Below are positions 24,401-37,519 of a stretch of DNA of 64,000 nucleotides, piece after piece; position 1 is the stretch's first letter; each line of letters begins with the position of its first letter. Made by a program: the position numbers and the translations under genes. The stretch lies in contig CASHTG010000006.1 of the NCBI GenBank assembly GCA_949357655.1, forward strand, positions 620,001 to 684,000, written 5' to 3'. The notes beneath the pieces were generated by a model that made no database searches, was not told where the DNA came from, and was given only the letters and a program-made list of their open reading frames with translations. This DNA comes from Parascedosporium putredinis. Taxonomy: Eukaryota > Ascomycota > Sordariomycetes > Microascales > Microascaceae.

Positions 24401-26915
24401 AACGAACGTAACTCCATCGGCCCAATCCAGGAACTACAATACCCAAAGTCATGCTACTTTCTAGGCTAGTTCCAAGCCTGTCAAAAAAGGCTTTTGCCAA
24501 TATTAGTCCTCGATGCAAACTAAAGCTCCTGCATTCAATCGCGAGGTACGATCAGCTAATTGCTTTTTTACCCTGAAAAACAGCACTCTTCTTCCCTGTT
24601 TCCGCCGAGGATTGTCCCCCCCGGCCCACTGCAGCGGCCAAAACAGACATAGATTGAAGCGGTAGGTCCATCATCCCTTTCAGCCGAGAGCGACCTCCGA
24701 GTTGAAGCAACCACAGTGAGTCGGTTGACCCTGGCAGTTCGTTCCGGGCTCGCATGCTTCTTCCACGTGGCGATTGACCCTCCCACCCAATTATATCCAC
24801 AGCGGTAGCCCCTCAGGACACCGCGGGAGAGGCATCCGCCTCGTGGCAGATATGCCACACACCAACGTGGACTGGTGGCCGGTTGTGGAAATCGCGTGCA
24901 TCTCCCTTGTCCGATTTCCCCACCATCACAATCTTCGAGAAGGACCAAGCGCAGCAAGTCCAAGTTGAGGAAGGAAAGGGGAGAAGGGAGTACGCAAGAA
25001 CAAGAAGAAAAACAATCACATCAGTCATAACTGAAGGCCGAAAAAGAAAATAACGTGGCCCCTCCTTAGGTGGCGCCAAATCCCAATCTCGGCTACTTGG
25101 CGTAGACTGGCCGAACACACGTTGAAGGGTGAGTACCTCGGTACATACCTCATGAGAAGGAAGAGGCAAGAGAGGCAACAGGATCCGGGATGAGGAAGGT
25201 GTCGAATCCTCGTGGAAAGAAATGAGGATGCTTTACTTCTTAGCGCCCAGATGCAAGAGGTTTCGGGTACGTCCGAGCTGGGACGGATGGGTGTTTATTC
25301 CTAGCATTTTGCGACCTCTCTCGTCGGAAAGATGCGATAAGAACAGATTTTGCAGTCTCCCCATAATAAACGGGCAGGGCTGTATTCAGTACACTGTTAT
25401 TCCTTCGCCTATTTTTGGCAATTCTGGCCCACGACGGTCGTTCATGGGGCAAACCCTTTTGTGACCCAGCGCCAATATTATCACCTTCCTCGCAAGCGCC
25501 GCCTTCGCCGAGCAAGCCTGCCACCTCACCATACCATTCTTTTCGCCATGAGCGAGCAGTGCATGCTAGCCGTAGGAACAAGTGGTTCATTGTCTCCACT
25601 CCACCCGCGACCTGGCACACTCGCAAGACTTGTCACCTGATATCTACATTAGCACCTTCTCCAACCTAACCCGATGAGGTTCTGACCATTCCAGACGAAT
25701 TCCCCTCTGAGGTATAAGATGGTGTTGACAACGGTTCCTCGCCACTGAGCAGGTCCATAGCATCGGGATCAGGCACGAATTTCACCATCCCACAAGTAAC
25801 AGATACAAGAGAAGCGTTCGGTCTCTAAAAATCCCGATCTAATAGCGGAGGCTCAATCAAATGAGTTCTTTTCTTTTCCCATCATGGCAGGATCCGAGAT
25901 GGCTTCCTCAGAGATGACACCTTCTCCGGGTAGAACTCTCTCCAGATGTGCTTTCCGGGGCCAAGTAACCCCTTAGTGATGTGTTTCTGCCCGTGATCGC
26001 CGCGGAGGCGGAGCGAGCGAAGATCGAGTCCGGTGAGCGCGGCGTGGCGTATATTTCAACAGACGACTCGCCTGAGCTGGCCGTTCATCCAGAAGCAGCC
26101 GTGCATTTCGGCGAGATTTTAATGATGTGTCCTAGCTCGCCCAATTGGGGGAAACGCTCAGGGGGTAAAGCAATAAAGGAAAAGGATATGGAAATATCAT
26201 CTGTTCATTCTATCTATTGTTTTCCAAGCCCAGCAAGGCCAGTTCGTAATGGGTTGCGGCAGTTAACAAGCCATTTCAGACTATGCAGCCCTTTATCACC
26301 TAGTCTCTCGGGCCGGCCTCACCTTTTTCTTCTTCTGTTTTCTTTCTTTCTTTTTCCCTCCAAAGTTACATGATGAAATGACACAAATGGAACTACCAAC
26401 TACAGAAATATGAAATATCATTGGGCGAGGCTTCACGCGCAACGATTTCCGCGAACCAAGCTTTTCTCATCCCCAGTGTGCCCTCTTGATCTGTCGGGGT
26501 GTGGAAATCGGAATGATTTGCTGCTTTTTTTCTTCTCTTCTTGTAGATGATTTTTTTTTTTTTTTTTTTTGTATACTCGCCCTTTCCTCCAAATTTCAAT
26601 TATGCCCATTCCCGTTGCCCTTCCTCATCGATTTTGTCTTTCCAGTGGTGGAGTAGTCTAGTGTAATTTTGTATCCCGTCGCTGAACCTACCGAGGACGA
26701 TAGTGAACATGGAGAGTCAGATGTCGTCGAGTGCAGAGTCGTAGCTCGCGCGTGCGATGGGTTTGTGAGGGCTTGAGCCAGCACTTCGTAGCCAATCCCG
26801 TGGGTACGGCTTGCTGCCCGGAGCTCGGTGTACGCCGGGTCCGGAGTATGGGATCGGCTCGTGCCTATTCACCTCTCAGCCCACGGTCTGGAGCAAATGC
26901 TCCGGAGGGGCGGGA
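21442..26915. other. Gene-poor stretch, no supportable coding region
   Basis: Overlapping short frames on both strands, none with motif support. It holds A/T-rich low complexity, notably AAAAT-type repeats at 23999-24042 and a T20 run at 26551-26570. The frame starting at 25981 opens with about 45 residues of plausible protein-like composition (alanine/glutamate-rich) but then degenerates, and I found no exon to join to it. Confidence 0.5.
26551..26570. repeat. Poly-T tract (T20)
   Basis: Twenty consecutive T just downstream of the 3' end of the first cysteine-rich gene, which runs on the minus strand; on that strand the tract is poly-A. It lies about 350 nt past the stop codon. It is a low-complexity run, or possibly an A-rich 3' element. 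Confidence 0.85.
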
Positions 26916-27275
26916 TCAGTCCGAACCCTTACTAAAATGGGTGCAACTCTTGCAACATCCGTGATCACATGTGGTCTCAAAGGCCTCGACCTCAAACGTC
27001 TCCGGGTTCCTCTTGAGCCTGGAAGTAGGCATCGTGCACCAGCCTTGGGTGTTGGGGCCCTGCTTGCAGGCGCAACATGTCCAGCTCCCATCCATGTCCT
27101 TGAACTGGCAATTCTGAAGGGGACAATGGCTGGACGAAGATTGGCTCTGAGCAAAGGTCGTGCTGGAGCATGGGGATTCGTAGCCCGTGTCCAAGTCAAT
27201 GAAGGCCGAGGGGCAGTAGTGCCAGGTCACAGAGGTGTGAGAGCAAGGGTGGGTGCGAGGATGGCCGTGGCACAT
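26916..27275 (-). CDS. Small cysteine-rich protein, paralogue A
   Basis: A single exon of 119 residues from the first true ATG of an open frame that extends upstream without another ATG. Fourteen cysteines. The N-terminus reads M-C-x8-C-x-H-x7-C. The middle is serine-rich. The core is C-x4-C-x8-W-x-C-C-x-C-x9-C (about residues 51-80), and the protein ends in a CDHGCCKSC cluster (103-111). There is no signal peptide or membrane segment, so it is probably intracellular; paired CC/CxC spacings suggest metal binding, by inference. Two relatives with the same framework lie at 32844-33258 and 37520-37925, same strand. The upstream DNA carries GAT/GGT repeats (27540-27600). No frame correction is needed, so this copy anchors the family. 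I do not recognise a named domain. Confidence 0.65.
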   Translation of the reverse strand: MCHGHPRTHPCSHTSVTWHYCPSAFIDLDTGYESPCSSTTFAQSQSSSSHCPLQNCQFKDMDGSWTCCACKQGPNTQGWCTMPTSRLKRNPETFEVEAFETTCDHGCCKSCTHFSKGSD

Positions 27276-29068
27276 TGTGAAGGGATGGATTTCGCTTGCG
27301 GGAGGGACGGATTCTGGGCTTGTTGATCTGAAAGTCGTTGCTTTGCTCCTATTTTCTCCGGGTAGGTCAAGAGAAGCACGGGAGGTGGTGCAGGCAAGTC
27401 GACGAGGTAACTGATAGAGAGACTTCTTGATGCCTGGCGAGGGAGAAAAGGTCGATTGATGTAAAGCAGCGGGATGCGAAGGGGTAGGCAAGTATATAAG
27501 ACTGGTATGCTTCCGAAAGGTGAACCCTGAGTGGTGTGATGATGGTGAGGATGGTGATGGTGGTGATGATTGTGAAGAAGAAGATGATGATGATGATAGA
27601 GAAAGCCTCTTAATGCTCTGGGGAGGGCGTTCTCTTGGGCTCTTTATATCCAACTTAAAAGGTAGTCGTCACCAACGCTCACAGGGTGCCTTGAAGGTGA
27701 GGTGATACCCCGTTAGCAACGTCTTCAGCAGGCACGGATAGTCTAGGTCTCACGGTGTAAGCTGAAGACAAAAATGGACTCTCGGGATCGATCGAGCGGA
27801 AGGCCTCAGGATCTTGACCTGCATCGCCAGGTGACTTAATTTGTCGGTTGCCCCATCATATCGATAGAAGGAGGCGTTTGCGAGAGTCGGGCTGTCGAGG
27901 ATGAGCCCGGAAAATTAGCGCACTAGCTCCGGGACCAGTGGCTCCCCAGCGGATCCTGTGTTCGCGTGTCGCACTCAATGATCTCATTCACGCAATGTAG
28001 GGCATCCAGGTTGTGGTGGGTGGTGGAGGTGCTGGTGGTGGTGGAGATGGATGCTGGTGGAGGTGGTGCAAGCTGTTCCCCCTCTCCCCCGACCCCGGCG
28101 ACGGCATATCACCCCCGGTCGTCAAATTAAGCGGTTCCCACTGGCTGAGAGGCCCCAACTTGCGACTGTTGTCAATGTCTCGGGACCATGTTTTTCAGCT
28201 GGACAAAACAGGGCCTTATTTCATCCCTTGAGTTAGGGCCACCATGAGAGTGAAGGAGGCATAAGGATCAGGGAGAAGGAAGGGTAGGGAAAGAAAAAAA
28301 CGAAAGTAAAGAAAGAAAAAGAAAAAGAAGAGACGCGCGGTGAGCGCTTTGCTCGCTGGTACAATTGTGTACACCGATCCAAGCGACCATGACGCATCCC
28401 AGAACCTCAGCTCTCAACATCCATTATTCAGCTTCCCCTGTCTGCTAGGGCGCTGGAGGTCCCAGTGCAGTGCTAAATTCAAGGTTTTTGTCGCAACTGC
28501 CTCAGCAGATCATTTCCCGCGACAGAACACTTCCAGCTGGCAATGTCGACGGATGACGAAGCAACGAAACAAGCGCCTGAAAGCCCGTGGAGAAATGATG
28601 CAAGGAGCAAGCAACGAGGTCAGGGAGTGAGAGAGATATCCCGTCCACGACTGCGAGAAAGGAACTTCTGATGGAGAGTCCCTTTGGACTGCACGATATT
28701 GATCTGAGTCAAGGGTTTTTTTCTTTCTTTCTTTTTTTTTTCCCCTTTTACTACACGCATGTGGTTGCATCCATCCTCTTCCCTCCATCCCTTGATAATG
28801 CCAAACATGATCCCACACCACATCCTCGCTTCGTTTACCGAAAACTACGAAAGTACAGAGCAAGGGGAGGAGGAAGGGGGGCAGGGCCAACGGTTTGCAG
28901 AAGAGTCAAGCCATCAACCCTGGGGCTTGCCGTGGACAAAACTAGTGGAAATGGTGGGGGATGGGGGCCAAGGGTTGATTGGGCGTTGGAGGAACGCGAG
29001 GCCGATGATATGTGAGACGTGAATGTGATGTGTGCTCGGGAAGACTAGATGCAAGTACCCGTTGCCGG

Positions 29069-29085
29069 TTTTTTTTTTTTTTTTT
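29069..29085. repeat. Poly-T tract (T17)
   Basis: Seventeen consecutive T in intergenic DNA, flanked by unique sequence. Confidence 0.85.
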
Positions 29086-31112
29086 CCAAGGTGACGGGAC
29101 TATTGATTCCGGGAAGCTGGGTTCGGGGGTAACCGTTTATTGTTTCCTCCCTGGAAGGATTGTGGTTCTGCGGCGTCGCTTCCTTGTTGCAACCGTTCCC
29201 GCGCACCATTGTTTCGAGTCGGCGATAATATCATTCCTTTTTCTATTTTCGCCATTATGCCAATCCATTTTTCTTCTTTATTTTCCTGCCTGCCTGCCGT
29301 GACTCGGCCATTCCCGGCTCGCTCCTTTACCCTTTTTGCAAGATCAGCGTCCTCCTTCCTACGAAGAAACGGGAGCTTTCCAAGTCAACTCCGTCCCATT
29401 GAACCTCCAAGACACTCCTTCTCGGGCTGGCTGGCCAAAGAGGCATGAGCGGCGGAGAGGCCTGCCGGGCTGGTCGAAGACGCGAGAGCATGACAGCGGA
29501 AGAGAATGCGGTCCCTCGTCGGATGGACAAGAGGGGAAAAGGATGAGAGTGAGTACGACACAAGATCCTGCAGCTACATTGATGCATTCCCGGCAGGCCA
29601 CCCTTCCCGCCTCCTGCTTCCTGCTCCTCCAACCGCATGCGTGGCCGAACCAGTCGGCGGCCGGTCATGTCTGCTCCCGAACATGCCTGCTACCGACTAT
29701 TCAGGTCGCCTTTTCCGGAGCTGTGCCACCAACCTGTTTCGCAACCCAATGCCCAGGGCCCTGGGACTCCCCTTCCGCCCTATGCCAATCCTTTATTTTT
29801 AATTGATTTTAAAGTTGTCTTTATTTTTTATTTTATTTTTTCGTGCATGGTATCGCTTTGTGTTCCTCGCTTGCTCCGCCCTGTTTGTCTTCCCTACCTC
29901 TGGTTTGTTCTTTCTTCTTCCAATTTTCCCACTTTACCATTTCCCTCACATTTTTCGCCTCACTTCACCACGCAATTGTAGGGCGAGGGACACTAAGGAC
30001 GGCATCCGAGATTGAGAAATGCAAAACAAGAGTAAGGTATTGCAGGTACTAACCCCCGACAATGCGCCGAGAGGGGGTTTTGGTAGGCCTCGATGACATC
30101 GATGATCCTCACAAAAGTCTCAGACTAGCCCTATCGATTCAGCGCTCGTTTCCTTGCCTCTTTTCTCTCTTTTTCTTTCTTTTTGTCTTTTCTCCTTCAT
30201 TCTTCTTCACTATCCTGCCTTGCGTGTCCAGCTGGGTTTGGAACAAGGGAAGGGGTCGTTCCTCCTCCCCTTCACCGTTTGAAAGGCAGCTTGCTTTTTC
30301 CCCTTCTTAATCCCGACGACCTAACGCAGCTTGTCCACCACCACATGCCTAGGTTCAGCTCCAAGGGACTGGTCTATCCGGATTAGTCCTTGTTTCTCCC
30401 ACTTCCCTTTCTGGCGGCTCGGGAATGATTTGGAATCTCGGTAATTGGCAATATCCACGTCCTACTCTCTTCCTAGTGACACTCTCCAGATGACGAGATC
30501 GGGGAGCAGGGACCTATGATTAATACTGCCCTTCCCCAAAAGGTCAAGAACAATCTATCCATCCCTCCCAACCCCCATGAGGCGGCCGCCCGGGAACACA
30601 TAAACCATCATGTTTCTACCTTGGACCTACTCCATCGCCAATTGTCTTCTCTTCCGGGAGCCAGTTGGGCATGGGAAACTTGCAGTGCACGCACGCTACA
30701 CAGCAGACGCGTACACTCGCACCCAGACACATGGACACACATCTATATTGGTACCGACGGCGTAGCCTTCCGGGGATCTTTCTACCGTTCACTACCAACA
30801 CTACCAACACCGCCAAAACCGCCAAAACCGCCATCACCACGCTTGACTTTTTGCGCTAGTGCAGTCCCGAGAACCTGTCACCGGAAGGTGGCGGACGAGA
30901 GTGCGTCTAGGGTATGGACGGGGAAAAAAGAAAGGAAAAAGTCCAAAACTCGCCACACTAGGAACCCCAACTGTTTGTTGACTTGTCTCTCCTTTTTTTT
31001 TCTTCCCCTCCTATATAGTTGCTTATTCTTGCCCTGTTTCCCCTTCCCTTTACCCCTCGATCTAGCGCTTAGGGAAAATCTCAGGGCGGCAAGGATAGCG
31101 AAGAGGCGCGTG

Positions 31113-31133
31113 AAAAAAAAAAAAAAAAAAAAA
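31113..31133. repeat. Poly-A tract (A21)
   Basis: Twenty-one consecutive A, the longest homopolymer in the window. It sits inside a long but low-complexity open frame and is the reason that frame contains a run of lysines. No adjacent target-site duplication was seen that would mark it as a retroelement tail. Confidence 0.85.
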
Positions 31134-32843
31134 GAGAAGGGAAAGATCAAAGGAGAGAAGAGAGGTGGTGTTGGGCAAGAGGACGCCACAGCGCAAGTCG
31201 GCTTCATACAGGCATGGTATGAGCGCACAGGAGAGGGGTTTTTTCCCCTCTTCGGGTTCTCTCTTCTCCTGTGCCTCACCGTTACTTTTTCTCTCCCTTC
31301 GATCCTCCTTCTTTCTTTCCCCGTCGTCGATTTCTCGAGCGCAGGTTTGTAGGACATGATCACATGAGGGCAGACTCTTTATGTGTCCTAGTGTCTCGCA
31401 TGCTGCCTTGCCCTCTCCATAGGGTTCAAGTTCTCTTCGTGCGTGAACTACAATGTAGGCTCTTTGAACCTTGAAGGGTAGTTGCAGTAGGGCCTAATCC
31501 TTCGCCCTGCGCCTCATCGCTCAGCGCAACCAGGTAGCTTCCCGTGGCACATGCACGTCTGACATACCTGTACATCATTTGTGGGAATAACTTGATCTGC
31601 CTTGCCCAGTGTTCGAAAAGCCAGGGCGGCGTAAGAGTGAGAGGTGTAGAGAAATAGAGAGATAGAGAGAGGCGTTCTCGCGCCCGGTGAAGAGGGGGAG
31701 GGGGTTCCTCGAAGATCGACGAGGTCAACGTTGGCGAAAGGGTGAGTGATAGGCCGCCAAAGGAAGGTCGAGGACGGAGATAATGGATACTGGAAAGCCC
31801 CTTTGGGCCCTTGAGCCCATGTAGACGCGACCCTCGTGCGTAGGTTTCTAGTCACACCAGCCTGGCCCGACGCTTGGCTACACCGGCAGGCCTCGAGCCA
31901 GCTCGATCTGCTCCCTTTCCCTACCTTGTCCTTTTATATCCTCTAACACACGCCATCGACGAAGCTGCTTGCACGATGAAGGGTAATAGCACCAGGTTCA
32001 GCTATACCGAAAAGAGATTAAGAAAAGGAAGTGATGGTGAGCAGGTGGGGGAGGCAGTTCTACGGATGGTGGGCAGAACGGTAGTCCTTCGTCCGCTTTA
32101 CCTTTGCCAGCTCCCTCAGGCATGAGGTTACGGGTAGGGACCTAGTCACAAGGACTGCCGTGCCTCTGTTTATCCCACGGTAGGGGCATCCAGCCCAGAT
32201 ATCTGATGCGTCGAGTCCCAGTACGTTGAAAAGGGGAAAAAGAAAACATGCCCCCAAAAGGGTTCACAGCCTCTCTTCAAGAGGAGGGGTCAAAATCAAG
32301 CAGACAGCAGTGGAGATAGCCATCGTTAGAACTTTCCCATATAAGGGATACTTGTGTTAAGGCGGGCATGCATATTTTGACGTAGCAGTTGGTCACCACG
32401 CCATTAAAAGCGACTGAGATCAATTGATATATGGTAGGAAGAAATGGGGCATAATATTAAGAGAAGAAAAACCAACCAAACTCCCAGCCGGAAACGACAC
32501 AAAAATCGGATCCCGTGCTTTGTGAAAGAACAAAAAACGTACCGTACACATTTACATATTGCCCCTAGGTTGGGGTTCTTTACCTTGCCCTCCCGCACAT
32601 GCCTTGACCGCTTCGTCCTGTAGCCCAGCCTTCCCGCCTCCTAGATATCCGTTCTTTCCGGCAGTCATTTGTCACCTCGTGCCCCCAACAAATCTTGCAC
32701 CGCGTGTCTCCCCAAGCCACGCTACACATAGTCACGCTTCTCGATACTCGTTTCCCTTTGCTCCCTCTCTCCGGCTTTACCCATCAACAGATGCAGCTCG
32801 CGCACCGCTTCTCGATACGTCTCCTTCCCAAGCGAAAGGGTCC

Positions 32844-33258
32844 CTAATAGTCTGGAGGGGCCGCCTCACACCCTGGACAACAGATATGATCGCACTTGTA
32901 CTGGGTCCCGTCAATGAGCATAACGCAACTGCACCGCCCCTCTCATTGAACGCCTTGCCGCACCAGCAGCAGTTCCAGCACCGCCTGCGGGCTTCGTATG
33001 GGCAATGCGGAAGTAAGGGGCAATCAGGGATCGATCTTGGGTTTATGTCGGGGGCGGTGGATCTGGTATATTCGTTGTGACGACGTTGGGGCAGGTCCGA
33101 CGGGGTATATCACCGGGGCTCCCGGGGCTGCTTCGGGGGCTGGCGCTGGTGCGACTCGAGCCGCTTGACGACGTGGACATGGGAGGCGCCGCGGGGCAGT
33201 AGATGGTTACCCTACGAACATGTTCGCAGGGAAGGGTATAAATGATTTTGGTACACAT
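32844..33258 (-). CDS. Small cysteine-rich protein, paralogue B (two one-base frame breaks)
   Basis: Reads from ATG 33258 to TAG 32844, about 138 residues once two homopolymer deficits are allowed for (G5 at 33050-33054 and C4 at 32937-32940, plus-strand bases). The N-terminus M-C-x8-C-x-H-x7-C has exactly the spacing of paralogue A. A Ser/Pro-rich linker follows, then C-x5-C-x8-W-x-C-C-x-C-x9-C and a terminal CDHICCPGC. The x9 spacing and the last block appear only in the corrected frame, which is independent support for the correction. As it stands the frame stops after about 71 residues. There is no signal peptide. Function unknown; metal binding is inferred from cysteine pairs. If the sequence is accurate this would be a pseudogene. 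Confidence 0.55.
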
Positions 33259-36200
33259 CTCTCGTGAATGAGAGTCGTTGTAAGGCGCAGATCGCGCGGG
33301 AGGGTAGGAGGGCGTGCTTTTTCTTCTAGTTTTCTCTCCGCTTCGCTCTATTTTCTCTTGTGTCGGCCTGTGAGATTGATTGTCGAATTGTATATCAAGC
33401 GTAACGGGGACGCGAAGAGTCTAGTTTCGCGTAGTGCCCCTATCAGGCTCGTTGACGTGTGTTGCAAGTCCCTTCTGGCAAGTTATTTCATCACGCCGGA
33501 CAGGAGAGAGGCGATGATGGGCGTCGCCAGGTCGCGTGGAGGTGGGGTCGGGTCAACCTCGAAACGAAAAATAGCGACAGGAATTCTCGGAGAGCTCGAC
33601 GTCGGATGAACAGTCAACGGTTTCCAAAGCGGTTGGGATGAGGAGGCGAAAGGGAGGGGGAAAATGAAGAGGACAAAAGGGTGCTTTTTCTTGCGATGAT
33701 GAGAGTCTGTGGAGCGGTCGTTGCTTCGCCCCAGGTTCTATTTACCCCCTGTGCAGTCAATCAGAGCTTCGGTAAGCGGGAGACCAGGATGCCGAATTGA
33801 GGGGACGTGCGTGGATGGAAGAGCAGAGCACGGGGAGGGAGAAATGCGAAGATGACTGAGTCCGTCCTCCTTCGTCACGGGTGCCAATGCAGTGAGCAAA
33901 AAGAATACACGGTGTGTCCTATCCACCGAGTGGAGCCAAGATGCCTGGTAATCTGGTCGATTCTTATTCTGGCTTGCAAGTGCGACTTGGCAAGAAGAGC
34001 ACTAATTTTGTCTCGTCAGCGGTGCTGTATTGTTTTCCCCTCTTTTGGAGGCGTTCTTTTCGGGTTTGCACAACGAGAAAAGGCGCGCGACCGAGACTTG
34101 TGGCTGTGGGGCGATCAAAATGGCTTGCGATCCAAGAAAGGACAAGTCTAGTGTAGGCAGGTTTGCTGGGAGAAATCCTGTATCGGCTGTGGAAGCTAAG
34201 AATGAGGAAAGGAGGCCTCGGAAAAAGAGACGAGACGACAGATACAGAATGGTGTTAGGGGCAGGGGCCAGGCATCGGGGTTAGGAGAAGAACAGTTCGA
34301 ACTGAAAGTTACAACGGAAGACAGATGAGCCGGGTTTGATGCGACAGTTTGATGGGGTGGCTATGCTGATAACTCTGACCGCGGGAGTAGGGCGGCACGG
34401 ACTAGCGGTGGATTGGTAGTGGATCGGTAGAAGGGGAAGTGAGGCGACTCCGTAAGAGAACAACGCGAGTCAGAAAAAGAAGAACAAGAGAAGATAAAAA
34501 GACTCGGTCGCGGACACTGTAGAGGCTCACGCCGGAAGCGTACGTCTTCCACTTCTGACCACGGCGAATATGAAGAAAGTGTGGAGCAAGCCGGTCAACT
34601 CAACAAGATCTGGACGTACTTGTAGATAGGGGAAATGAGGCAGCAACAGAGGATGGTGCGATGGGGGACGAAAACCGAGGCCGATCAAGGAGAAGAAGGG
34701 CGGGGGCTCTAAGGCTCTTGGCGAGAACGGGGAAAGGGCGATTCCGGCGCGGTGCCAGAGCACATTGGTGGGGATTATTCGAACGAGAAAGGAGCGACGG
34801 AGATGAATCAGTGAGAATCGACTCCAAAGCTAGCGAAGGTACATAATAGAACCCGCGGTAAAATCCGGTTAGAGCCATGGGCACTGACGCAAGCCGGCAG
34901 GCGAGATTTATAGATCTATGAACAATACAATAGATCGGTGGCCCAATATCTCAGTGCACCCAAACTCGTCTCTTTTCGCCTCTAGCAGTGCCTCAAGGTT
35001 GCCTTACAGCGCCCCTTGCGCAGGGTGCATCGAACCGAGACCCCGTCCCGAAGTGAACCAAAGCGGCCAAAGTAGGCACACAGAAATTGGGGAGCAGAGT
35101 GGATGGACATGGATGTTAATTTTGATATGGATATCTCGCTCTCCCATCAATCCGATGACTGACACACGGCCATAGTGACGAGTGATCCCATCTCGTCTCA
35201 GTCTCAGCTAATCTAAAAGTACATGGACGTTTCAACGGACGGGGTCCATAGGGCTGATCAAAGCCTCCCACCATCAGGGAGCAACCAGTCGGGAGGGTAG
35301 AAAAGAAAATGAAGCATGCACTCGCCAAAAACCAATTGCCGCTTCAGCAGTTACCCCGGATATCTACCCCTTCAAGATCTCCGGAGATGGCACAAACCAG
35401 CAGTCGTGCCACGGGGACTCAAAGCACGCTCTCCGTTCGGGTCTGTTGTTCATCGTCGTTTGCGTACATGGCTCGTGTTTATTGACTTGTGTGCATGCCA
35501 GAGGAGCGATTCACAAATTATATGGGAAGAGAAATGACTGGAAGCTGTGAACGAGATATAAACCGAGCGCAAACCTGATCGACCAAAGTTTCACCATGAT
35601 CTACCACCTAAGATGGACAATACAGGGCATATTGTCAAACGTTAGACAACCGCGAGATGACACTCATTCATGGCATAGGTGTAATCAACATCACTGAGCT
35701 GGACGAAGGACACGCTTAGGAACGACGAAAGAATGCCCGACGACGACTATCTTAGTCACGCTTGCCGCCTCGGTTGTTTTCTTCTTTTTTTTTTTTTGTG
35801 TTCTTTTCTTTGGTCATCTTCTTGTCGCCATTTCATATGTATGTTCCCGTTTCTATCTTACCCTAGATTTTCGGCAAGCTCAAGTGTTGCCCCATATCCC
35901 AATCGTCATGAGCGGAGATCGAGGAGCCTTTCCAAAATCTTTGAATTTCTTTGCCTCGCCCCACTCCGACGCCGGAGAGATCCCCTCAACGTTCTGTTGC
36001 CCCGACCAATACGTTTGCCCCACCCATAGGCAATCAATTCTACATCTCTGGCTCCTTCAGAGATCGGGAGGCATCTATCCCCCAAGACCCTCTGTAACCC
36101 TATAATAGCTGAGATCTCGATACCTCACGATATCTAGCGTAAAAGCCGCGAGCAGGAACCGTCTTTTCCCTGTCAGGTGTAACGGTAGGACGGTCAGACA

Positions 36201-37519
36201 AAGTACTTACTCAACTCCCTGTCTTGGGGCTTCCGCTCAAGCCCTCCGAGGATATAGCACTCGGCAATGGTGTAGTTGCGACTACGACCGAAACCTGGCC
36301 CCTTTTGGAATTCGATGCGAAGGCTGACAATGCTCCCAATTTCTATTGCATCGTGGAGGTGGGAGACGGGAGGCGGGAGGCGGGACGGAGACGGGACAGA
36401 GGTTCCGGACTCTTCTCTATGCAGAGACGGGTCGAACCGAGTAGGATACCGACATAGAGCTCCGCAATTGAAACCAGCATCCGCCGAGACTTCGTCTGAT
36501 GTAAGCCCGGAGTGAGTCGGATTTGCTGAAAGGCTCCAAGAGAGACGTGCGAGTTACAAAGCATAAGTCGCGGGAAAAGAATAAGCCCGCTGTCCACCAT
36601 GAACAAGTCTTCAAGACAGAATTGGGGTTAAGATAAAAGAAAGAGTAAAAAGGGAGGGGAAGAAAATACATGGGAGGGGGATATCAGATTGCCATTTTTC
36701 GCCTTCCTATCGAGTATAACAAATCAGCCCTACACTTTCTAGGAGTGAGCGAGCGAGCTTCGTGTAAGCTGGACCGGCAGCCCGGGGCAAAACGTGGCGC
36801 AAGCCCCACCTGGGCGGTGTCCCATGATACGGGTCCTTGGTTTTCCTAATACCGGGGTTGAAGACGAGGAGATGAGCGAGACCCAGCCAATACAAGCGAG
36901 AGAGCGGGCTACGCCACTGGAAATCTCGCGGTCCCGGGGCGAAAGGTGGGAGGAGACCCCTGTGGTTCCTTCTGCGGGTGCCCGTGTACCCGAGTGGTTT
37001 GCTAGTCGTGGTGTTTCCTCTTTCTTTCGGGACGTGTATCACCGTAACGGCATCGCAGGCACTCGGTGTGCCGTCTCGAGTCACTCGAACGGGGCGAGGC
37101 TGCTTGTTATTTCGGGCTTGGTCAGGACCGCGTCGCTTCTCTTCTACTTCCTGGCAATCGTGTTCTCAAAGGCTCCATTGGCTGCGCTCCGGTTCATATT
37201 CAGCTATTCACTTTTCCTTGGCTTGAGTTGCCCATTACGAACGAATTCCTTGTAGTCCCTCATCTACATGTCTCCTCGTTGTTACACCAGAAATCGTGTC
37301 TATCCCTCCACCTCTTCAGGTCGAAGCGAACCACCCCCTCGCTTAACCATCACTTGTGGAAGAAAAAGACTACATTAGATCCCAAAGAAAGGATGGATCT
37401 GTTGTTGAGACATGTTCTCCTTGTGATTTCCTCTCCTCCTTGCTCTTTTAAGTAAGCCCTGGAGATTTCGAAAGGCGTTTCCCCTGTGATCCCTTTCCTG
37501 TGACACGATGGCACTTTTC
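33259..37519. other. Gene-poor stretch between cysteine-rich paralogues B and C
   Basis: Dense stops and only short overlapping frames, none with a family signature or consistent splicing. A T13 run lies at 35785-35797. The part next to 33259 is the promoter side of paralogue B. No RNA gene was recognised. Confidence 0.5.

Larger units (their letters stand above)
27276..32843. other. Gene-poor stretch between cysteine-rich paralogues A and B
   Basis: The first part is the promoter side of paralogue A. The rest is low-complexity DNA with GAT repeats, T17 (29069-29085), A21 (31113-31133), pyrimidine-rich stretches and an imperfect ACC/GCC repeat near 30790-30840. The longest frame, 278 codons at 30516-31352, runs through the poly-A as a lysine string and through pyrimidine-rich DNA. 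Its composition is that of low complexity rather than protein. No RNA gene was recognised. Confidence 0.5.

Noticed and set aside
27276..27653. N-terminal extension of cysteine-rich paralogue A to 245 residues
   Set aside because: The upstream open frame contains no ATG, is serine-rich from GAT-type repeats, and paralogue B starts at the equivalent MC position.
30516..31352. 278-codon open frame on the plus strand
   Set aside because: Its length comes from pyrimidine-rich DNA and a poly-A run. The protein is low-complexity with a lysine string, and there is no motif or splice support.
34981..35090. Segment with 5S-rRNA-like phrase CCCGTCCCGAAGTGAACC
   Set aside because: The rest of the 5S consensus (internal control region and pairing ends) is absent.
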